From NCBI RefSeq assembly GCF_007115105.1, contig NZ_SULJ01000007.1, forward strand, positions 1-64,000: a DNA stretch of 64,000 nt. The letters are read 5' to 3'. Below, piece after piece: positions 37,331-46,027 of the stretch. The stretch's first letter is position 1. Each line of letters begins with the position of its first letter. This DNA is from Clostridium sp. HBUAS56010. GTDB lineage: Bacteria > Bacillota > Clostridia > Lachnospirales > Lachnospiraceae. The notes under the pieces were generated by a model, which saw nothing but the letters and a program-made list of their open reading frames with translations, was not told the DNA's origin and made no database searches. The position numbers and the translations under genes are program-made.

Positions 37331-38242
37331 ATGACTGAAATTTATGAAAAACTTCTTGATGCAGCCGATAAAGACCATATAAAGGCAGGAGAAGAGATGT
37401 GGAAGCATACCTCATTTAAGGTAGGCGGACCTGCTGCATGCTTTGTGACTCCTACAGAAGAAAAGGAACTCTCACAAGTTCTTCTTCTTTGCAGGAGGGA
37501 AAAGATTCCTTATTTCGTACTTGGCAATGGAAGCAACCTTTTAGTAGGAGATAAGGGATTTGACGGAGTTGTAATCTCCATGGACGGTTTTAAAGAGTGC
37601 CATGTGGACCGGGAGCGTGGAATTGTTCATGCAGGAGCAGGATTGTCTCTCGCCCGGATTGCACAGGAAGCATACAAAGCTTCTTTGACTGGTTTTGAAT
37701 TTGCAGCAGGAATCCCCGGTACTCTTGGGGGTGCTGTGGTGATGAATGCAGGTGCTTATGGATCTGAGATGAAGGAAGTCCTTCTTTCCGCCCGTGTTCT
37801 GACACCGGAAGGAGAGGGGAAGGAGGTTTCTGCAAAAGATCTTTCTCTGGGATACAGGACCAGTTGTATTATTCCCAATCAGTATCTTGTAACAAGTGCC
37901 AGAATCCGTTTAAAAGACGGGGATAACATATCCATAAAGAGCCGGATGGATGAACTGGCAGCAAGAAGAAAAGAAAAGCAGCCTCTGGAATATCCAAGCG
38001 CAGGCAGTACTTTTAAACGTCCGGAAGGATATTTTGCCGGTAAGCTGATTGAGGATGCTGGTTTAAGAGGATTCTCTGTGGGCGGTGCGCAGATTTCAGA
38101 AAAGCACTGCGGCTTTGTAATCAATAAAGAACATGCAACGGCAGCGGATATTATTTCTTTATGTGAGCAGGTAAAAGAACGGGTACGTAAGAAATCCGGA
38201 GTAGAACTTGAGATGGAAGTTAAGACACTGGGGAATTTCTAA
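37331..38242 (+). CDS. murB: UDP-N-acetylenolpyruvoylglucosamine reductase
   Basis: 303 residues, type II MurB. FAD-binding LGNGSNLLVGDKGFDG, GIPGTLGGAVVMNAGAYG, the catalytic Ser in YPSAGSTFKRP, and C-terminal GGAQISEKHCGFVIN. It reduces the enolpyruvyl group to make UDP-N-acetylmuramate for the wall. It lies 9 bp after hprK, in the order common to clostridia. Confidence 0.97.
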   Translation: MTEIYEKLLDAADKDHIKAGEEMWKHTSFKVGGPAACFVTPTEEKELSQVLLLCRREKIPYFVLGNGSNLLVGDKGFDGVVISMDGFKECHVDRERGIVHAGAGLSLARIAQEAYKASLTGFEFAAGIPGTLGGAVVMNAGAYGSEMKEVLLSARVLTPEGEGKEVSAKDLSLGYRTSCIIPNQYLVTSARIRLKDGDNISIKSRMDELAARRKEKQPLEYPSAGSTFKRPEGYFAGKLIEDAGLRGFSVGGAQISEKHCGFVINKEHATAADIISLCEQVKERVRKKSGVELEMEVKTLGNF

Positions 38243-38261
38243 CAGTGCAAAGGAGAACGAT

Positions 38262-39143
38262 GTGAGGCTTGTAATCGTAACGGGGATGTCAGGAGCAGGA
38301 AAGACCCAGGCATTAAAGATGTTAGAAGATATGGGGTTTTATTGTGTGGATAATCTTCCCATTCCCCTGATCGAGACGTTTGCAGAGCTGACTTTTAACA
38401 ATCCCGGTGGGATTCCAAATGCAGCTTTGGGAATTGATATCCGAAGCGGAGAAGATTTGTCTGTGTTAAACAGAATTTTTGACGAGTGGTCAAGAAGCCG
38501 GGTGCCCTTTGAGATCCTTTTCCTTGATGCGGGAGATGAAATTCTGATCAAGCGTTATAAGGAGACCAGGAGGGCACACCCGCTTGCAGCAGGCGGACGG
38601 CTTGACAGCGGAATCAAAAAGGAACGTGGAAAACTTGCATTTCTAAAAGAAGAGGCAGATTATATTATTGATACCAGCAAGCTTCTCACCAAGGAACTGA
38701 GACAGGAACTGGAGAAGATTTTTGTGAATCATGAATCTTACCGGAACTTATACATTACTATACTTTCTTTTGGCTTTAAATACGGAATTCCCTCTGATGC
38801 AGATCTGGTGTTTGATGTAAGATTTCTTCCCAATCCCTATTATGTGGAAGAATTACGTCCTAAGACCGGGGAAGAGAAGGTGGTGCGGGACTATGTGATG
38901 CAGCATGGTACCGCAGATCAGTTTCTGGACAAGCTGAATGATATGCTGGACTTTCTTATTCCAAACTATGTGCTGGAGGGAAAGAATCAGCTTGTGGTTG
39001 CCATAGGCTGTACGGGAGGCAAACACCGTTCGGTCACCATTGCAAAGGCAGTATATGACAGATTAAAACCAAGGGAAGAATTTGGGATTAAGATAGAACA
39101 CAGAGACATTGACAAGGATAATAAACGGAAAAGGATGGTCTAG
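38262..39143 (+). CDS. rapZ: RNase adapter / nucleotide-binding protein RapZ
   Basis: 293 residues from the GTG at 38262 (AAAGGAGAA upstream); the longer frame would overlap murB by 35 bp. Walker A VTGMSGAGKTQALKMLED, DLVFDVRFLPNPY and IGCTGGKHRSVTIA are diagnostic. In enterobacteria it guides RNase E to the GlmZ RNA; in Firmicutes (YvcJ) it binds nucleotides and affects competence. It lies next to whiA. Confidence 0.95.
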   Translation: MRLVIVTGMSGAGKTQALKMLEDMGFYCVDNLPIPLIETFAELTFNNPGGIPNAALGIDIRSGEDLSVLNRIFDEWSRSRVPFEILFLDAGDEILIKRYKETRRAHPLAAGGRLDSGIKKERGKLAFLKEEADYIIDTSKLLTKELRQELEKIFVNHESYRNLYITILSFGFKYGIPSDADLVFDVRFLPNPYYVEELRPKTGEEKVVRDYVMQHGTADQFLDKLNDMLDFLIPNYVLEGKNQLVVAIGCTGGKHRSVTIAKAVYDRLKPREEFGIKIEHRDIDKDNKRKRMV

Positions 39144-39145
39144 TG

Positions 39146-40114
39146 ATGTCATTTTCTTCCAAGTTAAAAGAGGAGCTTTCCCGGCAGATCAGTCCGGCGA
39201 GACATTGCCAGATTGCAGAAATGGCTGCCATTATCAGTTTGTGCGGTAAGATCATGATTTCCGAAGAAGACCGCTATAAGATTAAAATTCATACGGAAAA
39301 TGTGGCAGTTGCGAGAAAGTACTTTACTTTATTGAAAAAAACATTTAATATAAGTACTGATGTTTCAATTAGAAGAAACGCATACTTGAATAAGAATCGT
39401 TCTTATACGGTAACAATTCGGGAGCATGAAGATGCTCTTCGAATTTTGCATGCGACGAAGCTTCTTGATGAAAACGGAGAAGTTGGGGAAAACTTAAACG
39501 TAGTACGGAATGTGGTCATTCAACAGTCCTGCTGCAGAAGAGCGTTTATTCGCGGAGCCTTTTTATCATCAGGTTCATTAAGTGATCCTGAAAAGTTCTA
39601 CCATTTTGAAATCGTATGCGCCACAGAAGAGAAGGCAGAACAGTTAAAGTCCATTATTGCGACATTTGATCTGGAAGCAAAGATTGTGAAGAGAAAACGG
39701 TATTTTGTGGTTTACATCAAAGAGGGCAGCCAGATTGTGGATATACTTAATGTAATGGAAGCTCCTGTTACTTTGATGGAATTGGAGAATATTAGGATTT
39801 TAAAGGACATGCGTAACAGTGTGAACCGACAGGTCAACTGTGAGACTGCCAATATTAATAAAACGGTATCGGCTGCGGTTAAGCAGATAGAAGATATAAT
39901 ATTTATCAGAGATACGATCGGGCTTGATCATCTTCCGGAAAATCTTAGTGAGATTGCCAGGGAGAGACTGGAAAGGCCGGAGGCTACGTTAAAAGAGCTG
40001 GGGGAATCCCTTGATCCGCCTGTAGGGAAATCAGGTGTGAACCACCGGCTGAGGAAGCTTTGTGATCTGGCAGCTCGGCTGCGTACAGAAAGTATGGGCA
40101 GCACAGTGGAATAG
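39146..40114 (+). CDS. whiA: Sporulation/division regulator WhiA
   Basis: 322 residues from the ATG at 39146 (the GTG just before it is too close to AAAAGGA). N-terminal LAGLIDADG-like fold: CCRRAFIRGAFLSSGSLSDP, HFEIVCATEEKAEQL. C-terminal helix-turn-helix: ATLKELGESLDPPVGKSGVN. WhiA controls cell division and, in Bacillus, chromosome segregation without strong DNA control. In Bacillus the glmR (yvcK) gene lies between rapZ and whiA; here it is absent. Confidence 0.96.
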   Translation: MSFSSKLKEELSRQISPARHCQIAEMAAIISLCGKIMISEEDRYKIKIHTENVAVARKYFTLLKKTFNISTDVSIRRNAYLNKNRSYTVTIREHEDALRILHATKLLDENGEVGENLNVVRNVVIQQSCCRRAFIRGAFLSSGSLSDPEKFYHFEIVCATEEKAEQLKSIIATFDLEAKIVKRKRYFVVYIKEGSQIVDILNVMEAPVTLMELENIRILKDMRNSVNRQVNCETANINKTVSAAVKQIEDIIFIRDTIGLDHLPENLSEIARERLERPEATLKELGESLDPPVGKSGVNHRLRKLCDLAARLRTESMGSTVE

Positions 40115-40143
40115 ATTCGTTCATAGGAATGAGGAGGATAATT

Positions 40144-40404
40144 ATGGTAAGAAAAACAGTCACCGTGGAACTTGCATCAGGCTTAGAAGCCAGACCAGTT
40201 GCTATGTTGGTTCAGGTTGCGAGTCAGTACGAAAGCAACATCTATGTTGAAATTGAATCCAAAAAAGTCAATGCGAAGAGTATTATGGGAATGATGACTC
40301 TTGGTCTTGCGGCGGGGGAACAGATTACGGTTATTGCTGAAGGCAGTGATGAAGAACAGGCTGTTACTGAAATTGAAAAATATTTAAGCAGCAATGAATC
40401 ATAA
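40144..40404 (+). CDS. Crh-like HPr protein lacking the PTS histidine
   Basis: 86 residues from the ATG at 40144 (GAGGAGG upstream). The HPr fold is intact, but position 15 is Glu (SGLEARPVAML) where HPr carries the PEP-dependent phosphorylation His. Ser46 and its surroundings are kept (NAKSIMGMMTLGL), the site phosphorylated by HprK. This is the logic of Bacillus Crh, which has Gln15 and Ser46 and is a catabolite-repression cofactor for CcpA, not a sugar phosphocarrier. The location after rapZ-whiA matches the Bacillus crh locus. It would not transfer phosphate in the PTS (inference). Confidence 0.9.
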   Translation: MVRKTVTVELASGLEARPVAMLVQVASQYESNIYVEIESKKVNAKSIMGMMTLGLAAGEQITVIAEGSDEEQAVTEIEKYLSSNES

Positions 40405-40431
40405 CAATAAATACGATTGAATCAGATGAAT

Positions 40432-40471
40432 AAAGCGGAGTCTTCCATAGGTATTTTGGAGGCTCCGTTTG
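40432..40471 (+). terminator. Terminator after the Crh-like gene
   Basis: CGGAGTCTTCCA pairs with TGGAGGCTCCG over a TAGGTATTT loop with G-U pairs, followed by a short T run (TTTGTTG). Confidence 0.7.
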
Positions 40472-40521
40472 TTGTTGCAGAGGGGAATGTGCGGGAAGCT
40501 GTTCCAGGGAACCTTTCTTTG

Positions 40522-40530
40522 TGTTATAAT
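40522..40530 (+). promoter_or_regulatory. Extended -10 promoter of dnaE
   Basis: TGTTATAAT at 40522-40530 lies 33 bp before the dnaE start. No good -35 is visible. Confidence 0.55.
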
Positions 40531-40562
40531 AAAAGAAATGAAGAAAGAAGGAGAAATGACAG

Positions 40563-43500
40563 ATGGCATTTACGCATTTACACGTCCATACGGAATACAG
40601 TCTGCTTGACGGCTCCAGCAAGATCAAAGAGCTTGTGGCAAGAGTGAAAGAACTGGGCATGGACAGCGTGGCGATTACAGACCATGGTGTAATGTATGGA
40701 GTAATTGATTTTTACAGAGCTGCCAGAGAAGCTGGTGTAAAGCCGATAATAGGCTGTGAAGTCTATGTGACTTCCGGTTCCAGGTTTGACAGGGAAGTCA
40801 ACAGAGGCGAAGACAGATACTACCATCTGGTTCTTCTGGCTGAGAACAATCAGGGATATCAGAACCTGATGAAGATTGTATCCAAAGGATTTGTCGATGG
40901 ATTTTATTATAAACCAAGAGTGGATTATGAAGTTTTAGAAGAGTATCACGAAGGAATCATTGCCTTAAGTGCCTGTCTGGCAGGAGAAGTACAGCGTTTT
41001 ATCAGTCGGGGAATGTACGAACAGGGAAAAGAAGCCGCACTTCATTACCAGGAGATATTTGGAAAGGATCACTTTTTCCTGGAACTTCAGGATCATGGGA
41101 TTCCTGCTCAAAAGACGGTGAATCAGGGACTTCTGCGCATGAGTGAAGAGACGGGGATTGAACTGGTTGCAACCAACGACATTCATTATACATATGCAGA
41201 AGATGAAGCTCCTCATGATATCCTGTTATGTATCCAGACAGGGAAAAAGGTAGCGGATGAAAACCGGTTGCGCTATGAGGGAGGCCAGTATTACTGCAAG
41301 TCTGAAGAAGAGATGAGAGGGCTGTTTTCCTATGCAGTCCATGCTCTTGAGAACACCCACAAGATTGCCATGCGCTGTAACGTGGAGATTGAATTTGGTG
41401 TAACCAAGCTTCCCAAGTTCGATGTGCCTGAGGGATATGATGCCTGGACATATCTGAATAAGCTGTGTCTGGAAGGATTTGCAAAGCATTATCCAGAAGA
41501 TGACGGAACATTAAAGGAGAGGCTGGATTACGAACTTGATGTAATTCATTCCATGGGGTATGTAGATTATTTCCTCATTGTGTGGGACTTTATTCATTAT
41601 GCCAGAACCCAGGACATTATGGTAGGACCAGGGCGGGGATCTGCGGCAGGAAGCATTGTATCTTACTGTCTTGGAATTACCAACATTGATCCAGTGCCCT
41701 ATAATCTTTTGTTTGAACGTTTTCTTAATCCGGAACGTGTATCCATGCCTGATATTGATATTGACTTCTGCTATGAACGGCGTCAGGAAGTGATTGACTA
41801 TGTAGTCCGCAAGTATGGGAAGGATCAGGTGGTCCAGATCGTTACCTTTGGTACGCTTGCGGCAAAAGGCGTGGTCCGGGATGTTGGAAGAGTGTTAGAC
41901 ATGCCCTATGCCCGTTGTGACGCCATTGCCAAGATGATCCCGGGAGATCTTGGCATGACACTGGAGAAGGCGCTAAAACAAAGCCCTGACCTTCGCAGTG
42001 CCTATCAGGAAGATCCGGAAGTGAAATATTTGATTGATATGTCCATGAGATTAGAGGGACTTCCCAGACATACTTCCATGCACGCTGCGGGAGTGGTAAT
42101 AAGCCGGACTTCCGTCGATGAATACGTTCCTCTTTCAAGAGCCTCCGACGGTACCATTACCACCCAGTTTACCATGACAACCCTGGAAGAGCTGGGACTT
42201 TTGAAGATGGACTTTTTAGGGCTGCGCACTCTGACTGTAATTCAGAATGCAGTCAAAGGTGTGGAAAAAAACCGGAATATATCCATTAATATGGAAAAGA
42301 TTGATTATAATGATAAGGCGGTTTTGGACTCCATAGGAACGGGCAAGGACGAAGGCATATTTCAGCTTGAGAGTTCTGGAATGAAGAGCTTTATGAAAGA
42401 GCTGAAACCGGAGAGTCTGGAAGATATTATTGCGGGAATTTCCCTTTACCGCCCAGGTCCTATGGATTTTATACCCAAATATCTAAAGGGGAAAAATGAC
42501 CGCAATTCCATCACTTATGACTGTCCTCAGCTAATTCCCATTTTAGGTCCTACCCATGGCTGTATTGTCTATCAGGAGCAGGTGATGCAGATCGTAAGAG
42601 ATCTGGCAGGGTATACCATGGGACGAAGCGATCTGGTGCGGAGAGCCATGTCAAAGAAGAAGACCTCTGTCATGGAAAAAGAGCGTCAGAACTTTGTCTA
42701 TGGCAATCCGGAAGAAGGCGTTGCCGGATGCATTGCCAATGGAATTGAGGAAAAGGTGGCAAACAGAATCTATGATGAAATGATTGATTTTGCCAAATAT
42801 GCGTTTAACAAATCCCATGCAGCAGCTTATGCCGTGGTTTCATACCAGACTGCCTATTTAAAATATTACTATCCACAGGAGTTTATGGCAGCACTGCTGA
42901 CGTCTGTAATGGACAACGTATCAAAGGTATCAGAATACATTTTAAATTGCAAGCAGATGGGAATTTCTATTCTTCCACCTGATATTAACGAGGGAGAGAG
43001 CGGCTTTTCGGTATCAGGAAACTCCATCCGTTATGGATTATCCGCCATTAAAAGTGTTGGTAAATCGGTGGTGGAATTAATTGTTTCTGAGCGGGAACAG
43101 AATGGCCTTTTTCACGATATTGAAGATTTTATTGACCGGATGAGTAACAAGGAAGTCAACAAAAGAACCTTGGAAAACTTTATAAAGTCAGGGGCCCTGG
43201 ACACTCTTCCAGGAACGAGAAAACAAAAGCTTCTCATTGCTCCCGAGCTTCTTGATCAAAGAAGCAAAGAACGAAAGAGTACCATGGAAGGTCAGATGAC
43301 TTTATTTGATATTGCGGGAGAAGATGAAAAGAAACGGTTCCAGATTACATTTCCGGATGTAGGGGAATTTTTAAAAGAAGATCTGCTTACATTTGAAAAG
43401 GAAACAGTGGGAATTTATTTAAGCGGTCATCCCCTGGAAGCGTTTGAGTCTACCTGGAGAAACAATATTACGGCAGTATCCATTGATTTTATCGTTGATG

Positions 43501-44045
43501 AGGAAAGTGAGAGTGCAAAAGTTTCGGATGGCGCCTATGTAACAGTTGGCGGAATGATTACCGAAAAAACCGTGAAAACTACAAGAAATAATAAAATGAT
43601 GGCTTTTCTTACTCTGGAAGATCTGTTAGGATCTGTGGAAATCATTGTTTTTCCAAAAGATTATGAAAGCAAGCGGGCTTTGTTTGTGGAAGAATCTAAA
43701 GTATTTATTCAGGGCAGGGTGTCCATTGGTGATGATCCTGTGGGAAAAGTGATCTGCGAACGGGTGATTCCTTTTGATAATCTGCCGAAACAATTGTGGC
43801 TGAAATTTCCGGATAAAGAGAAATATGCGGCAATGGAACGGGAGATTCTGGAGGACTTAAAAGAATCTGAGGGCAATGATTCTGTTATCATATATCTGGA
43901 GAAAGAACGGGCGAAAAAAGTTCTGCCTTCCAACCGGAATGTCTGTGCAGATTTAGAACTGATTCATCATCTGTCAGACCTACTTGGTGAAAAAAATGTC
44001 AAAGTTGTGGAAAAAAAACTTGAAAACATTGGCAAAATGAATTAG
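40563..44045 (+). CDS. dnaE: DNA polymerase III alpha subunit (DnaE type)
   Basis: 1160 residues, the usual size. N-terminal PHP domain (FTHLHVHTEYSLLDG, ITDHGVMYG), polymerase palm with the catalytic acids in PDIDIDFCYERR and GPGRGSAAGSIVSY, finger and tau-binding regions (YRPGPMDFIPKY, FNKSHAAAYAVVSYQTA), a helix-hairpin-helix and a C-terminal OB fold (AYVTVGGMITEKTVKTT). In Firmicutes with PolC this polymerase extends RNA primers for lagging-strand synthesis. It has its own promoter. Confidence 0.98.
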   Translation: MAFTHLHVHTEYSLLDGSSKIKELVARVKELGMDSVAITDHGVMYGVIDFYRAAREAGVKPIIGCEVYVTSGSRFDREVNRGEDRYYHLVLLAENNQGYQNLMKIVSKGFVDGFYYKPRVDYEVLEEYHEGIIALSACLAGEVQRFISRGMYEQGKEAALHYQEIFGKDHFFLELQDHGIPAQKTVNQGLLRMSEETGIELVATNDIHYTYAEDEAPHDILLCIQTGKKVADENRLRYEGGQYYCKSEEEMRGLFSYAVHALENTHKIAMRCNVEIEFGVTKLPKFDVPEGYDAWTYLNKLCLEGFAKHYPEDDGTLKERLDYELDVIHSMGYVDYFLIVWDFIHYARTQDIMVGPGRGSAAGSIVSYCLGITNIDPVPYNLLFERFLNPERVSMPDIDIDFCYERRQEVIDYVVRKYGKDQVVQIVTFGTLAAKGVVRDVGRVLDMPYARCDAIAKMIPGDLGMTLEKALKQSPDLRSAYQEDPEVKYLIDMSMRLEGLPRHTSMHAAGVVISRTSVDEYVPLSRASDGTITTQFTMTTLEELGLLKMDFLGLRTLTVIQNAVKGVEKNRNISINMEKIDYNDKAVLDSIGTGKDEGIFQLESSGMKSFMKELKPESLEDIIAGISLYRPGPMDFIPKYLKGKNDRNSITYDCPQLIPILGPTHGCIVYQEQVMQIVRDLAGYTMGRSDLVRRAMSKKKTSVMEKERQNFVYGNPEEGVAGCIANGIEEKVANRIYDEMIDFAKYAFNKSHAAAYAVVSYQTAYLKYYYPQEFMAALLTSVMDNVSKVSEYILNCKQMGISILPPDINEGESGFSVSGNSIRYGLSAIKSVGKSVVELIVSEREQNGLFHDIEDFIDRMSNKEVNKRTLENFIKSGALDTLPGTRKQKLLIAPELLDQRSKERKSTMEGQMTLFDIAGEDEKKRFQITFPDVGEFLKEDLLTFEKETVGIYLSGHPLEAFESTWRNNITAVSIDFIVDEESESAKVSDGAYVTVGGMITEKTVKTTRNNKMMAFLTLEDLLGSVEIIVFPKDYESKRALFVEESKVFIQGRVSIGDDPVGKVICERVIPFDNLPKQLWLKFPDKEKYAAMEREILEDLKESEGNDSVIIYLEKERAKKVLPSNRNVCADLELIHHLSDLLGEKNVKVVEKKLENIGKMN

Positions 44046-44110
44046 AATACAACATGTATGGAATGAAAAACAAACAAAAATAGATATCCGTAAATCAGGA
44101 GGAAGTTACT

Positions 44111-45085
44111 ATGGCAAATCAAGTGAAAACCATCGGCGTATTAACCAGCGGCGGCGATGCACCAGGTATGAATGCTGCGATCCGTGCTGTTGTCAGGACT
44201 GCTATCCATAAAGGGCTGAAGGTGAAAGGAATCATGAGAGGATATGCAGGTCTTTTACAAGAAGAGATCGTGGATATGGACAGTACCAGTGTGTCCGATA
44301 TCATTCACCGCGGCGGCACCATTCTCTACACTGCCAGATGCCAGGAATTCACCACTGCCGAAGGACAGAAACAGGGTGCTGAGATCTGCCGGAAGCACAA
44401 CATTGACGGTATGGTTGTAATCGGCGGTGACGGTTCTTTCCGGGGAGCCGGTAAGCTTTCCGCACTTGGGATTAACACCATTGGACTTCCGGGAACCATT
44501 GATTTGGATATTGCATGTACGGATTATACCATTGGCTTTGACACTGCTGTGAACACAGCGATGGAAGCCATTGATAAAGTCCGTGATACATCTACCTCCC
44601 ATGAGCGGTGCAGCATCATTGAAGTAATGGGACGTAATGCCGGATATATTGCTCTTTGGTGCGGGTTTGCCAACGGTGCTGAGGACATTCTTCTTCCCGA
44701 GCGGTATGACGGCGATGAGCAGTCTCTGATCAACCGGATCATTGATAACAGAAAACGTGGTAAAAAGCATCACATTATTATCAATGCAGAGGGAATTGGA
44801 CATTCTGCTTCTATGGCGAGAAGAATTGAGGCGGCAACTGGTATTGAGACCAGAGCCACCATACTTGGTCATATGCAGCGGGGCGGTGCGCCTACCTGCA
44901 AGGACCGTGTCTATGCCTCCATCATGGGAGCCAGAGCTGTAGAACTTCTCTGCGAAGGCAAAAGCAACCGTGTCATTGGATATAAGCATGGTGATTATGT
45001 GGATTTTGATATTCAGGAAGCCCTTGGCATGACAAAGGATATTCCGGAAGACCAGTATCAGATCAGTAAGATGCTGGTGAGATAA
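44111..45085 (+). CDS. pfkA: 6-phosphofructokinase (ATP-dependent type)
   Basis: 324 residues. TSGGDAPGMNAAIRAVVR and GGDGSFRGAGKLS place it with ATP-using enzymes; pyrophosphate enzymes have GGDD there. The catalytic loop reads GTIDLDIACTDYTIGFDTA: both catalytic aspartates are kept, but the Asn between them is Leu. It phosphorylates fructose 6-phosphate, the committed glycolytic step. AGGAGGAAG precedes the ATG. The gene follows dnaE by 65 bp. Confidence 0.97.
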   Translation: MANQVKTIGVLTSGGDAPGMNAAIRAVVRTAIHKGLKVKGIMRGYAGLLQEEIVDMDSTSVSDIIHRGGTILYTARCQEFTTAEGQKQGAEICRKHNIDGMVVIGGDGSFRGAGKLSALGINTIGLPGTIDLDIACTDYTIGFDTAVNTAMEAIDKVRDTSTSHERCSIIEVMGRNAGYIALWCGFANGAEDILLPERYDGDEQSLINRIIDNRKRGKKHHIIINAEGIGHSASMARRIEAATGIETRATILGHMQRGGAPTCKDRVYASIMGARAVELLCEGKSNRVIGYKHGDYVDFDIQEALGMTKDIPEDQYQISKMLVR

Positions 45086-45103
45086 AAGAAGTGTATTTCA
45101 AAT

Positions 45104-45148
45104 AAAAAGACGTTTTGAGCGGGAAGATCCAGTTCAAAACGTCTTTTT
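45104..45148. terminator. Bidirectional terminator
   Basis: AAAAAGACGTTTTGA (45104-45118) pairs exactly with TCAAAACGTCTTTTT (45134-45148) between the convergent pfkA and esterase genes. Confidence 0.92.
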
Positions 45149-45154
45149 GCTTTA

Positions 45155-45991
45155 TTATAAGTTTTTCATCCAGGTGTGAACCAGAGATACCCAGCTTTGA
45201 CACCGGGGTTCCACATATCTGCCGTCTGCACCTGATACCTCTCTGGTTGCAAGAGACAAACCATGGCAGCCGATGGGATAAATGTGCATCTCCACATTGA
45301 CTCCATGTTCCGTCAGCGCATCTGCCAGCAGATAGCTGTTTTTAACAGGAACTGCCTGATCTGTAGAAGTGTGCCAGATAAATGTCTTTGGAGTATGTGC
45401 TCCAACCTGATGTTCCAGGGAAACCAGGCGCCTTGTCATCTCGTCGTCCGCCTTTTGTCCTAATAAATTAATAAAAGAACCAGGATGGCAGAATGGACCG
45501 GAAGAAACTACGGGATAACCAAGAATCAGACCATTTGGACGAACCTCTTCGGCACTTAAATGAAGTGGTCCATAGAGAAATTCCTGATTCCAGAATGCTC
45601 CAAGGCTGCAGGCTAAATGACCGCCGGCAGAAAAACCAGCCACAATAATCTTATCCGGATCAATCAGCCATTCCGATGCACGGGAGCGCACCAGAGCCAC
45701 TGCGGCTGCCAGTTCCATCTGCGGATAAGGAAAACGGTCTGGTGCCAGGCTGTAACTTAATACAAAAGCATGATAGCCCATGGATAGAAACTGCATGGCT
45801 ACCGGTTCCCCTTCCCGGTCTGACAGATGTCCGTAACCGCCGCCCGGGCAGATAATTACTGCCGGGCGTCTGCGGTCATTGGAAACGGACATGGAATCAA
45901 GGAGATAAGCATGTAAGGCGGCAGGAGCAGACGATTTTTTCTGCCCGGCCTGTTCCTCTGAAATAAAAATCTTTTGTGTTAACTGCTTCAT
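45155..45991 (-). CDS. Alpha/beta hydrolase, sugar esterase type
   Basis: 278 residues. VIICPGGGYGHLSDREGE gives the oxyanion loop, AGFSAGGHLACSLG the nucleophile, and TSTDQAVPV and GCHGLSLA the Asp and His. The form is that of the esterases annotated as acetyl xylan esterases or BD-FAE-like enzymes. There is no signal peptide, so it works inside the cell. It lies 36 bp downstream of a sugar-binding lipoprotein in the same operon, at the edge of a pectin locus, which suggests deacetylation of imported acetylated oligogalacturonides (inference). Confidence 0.85.
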   Translation of the reverse strand: MKQLTQKIFISEEQAGQKKSSAPAALHAYLLDSMSVSNDRRRPAVIICPGGGYGHLSDREGEPVAMQFLSMGYHAFVLSYSLAPDRFPYPQMELAAAVALVRSRASEWLIDPDKIIVAGFSAGGHLACSLGAFWNQEFLYGPLHLSAEEVRPNGLILGYPVVSSGPFCHPGSFINLLGQKADDEMTRRLVSLEHQVGAHTPKTFIWHTSTDQAVPVKNSYLLADALTEHGVNVEMHIYPIGCHGLSLATREVSGADGRYVEPRCQSWVSLVHTWMKNL

Positions 45992-46027
45992 AATCTCTTT
46001 CCGGTCCCTTCTTGAAATTCTAATGGA

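Noticed and set aside
41002-41511. A 169-codon minus-strand frame
   Set aside because: It is internal to dnaE on the opposite strand; the composition is typical of antisense reading.
44255-44989. A 244-codon minus-strand frame
   Set aside because: It is a shadow of pfkA; it has no ribosome binding site and no recognisable domain.
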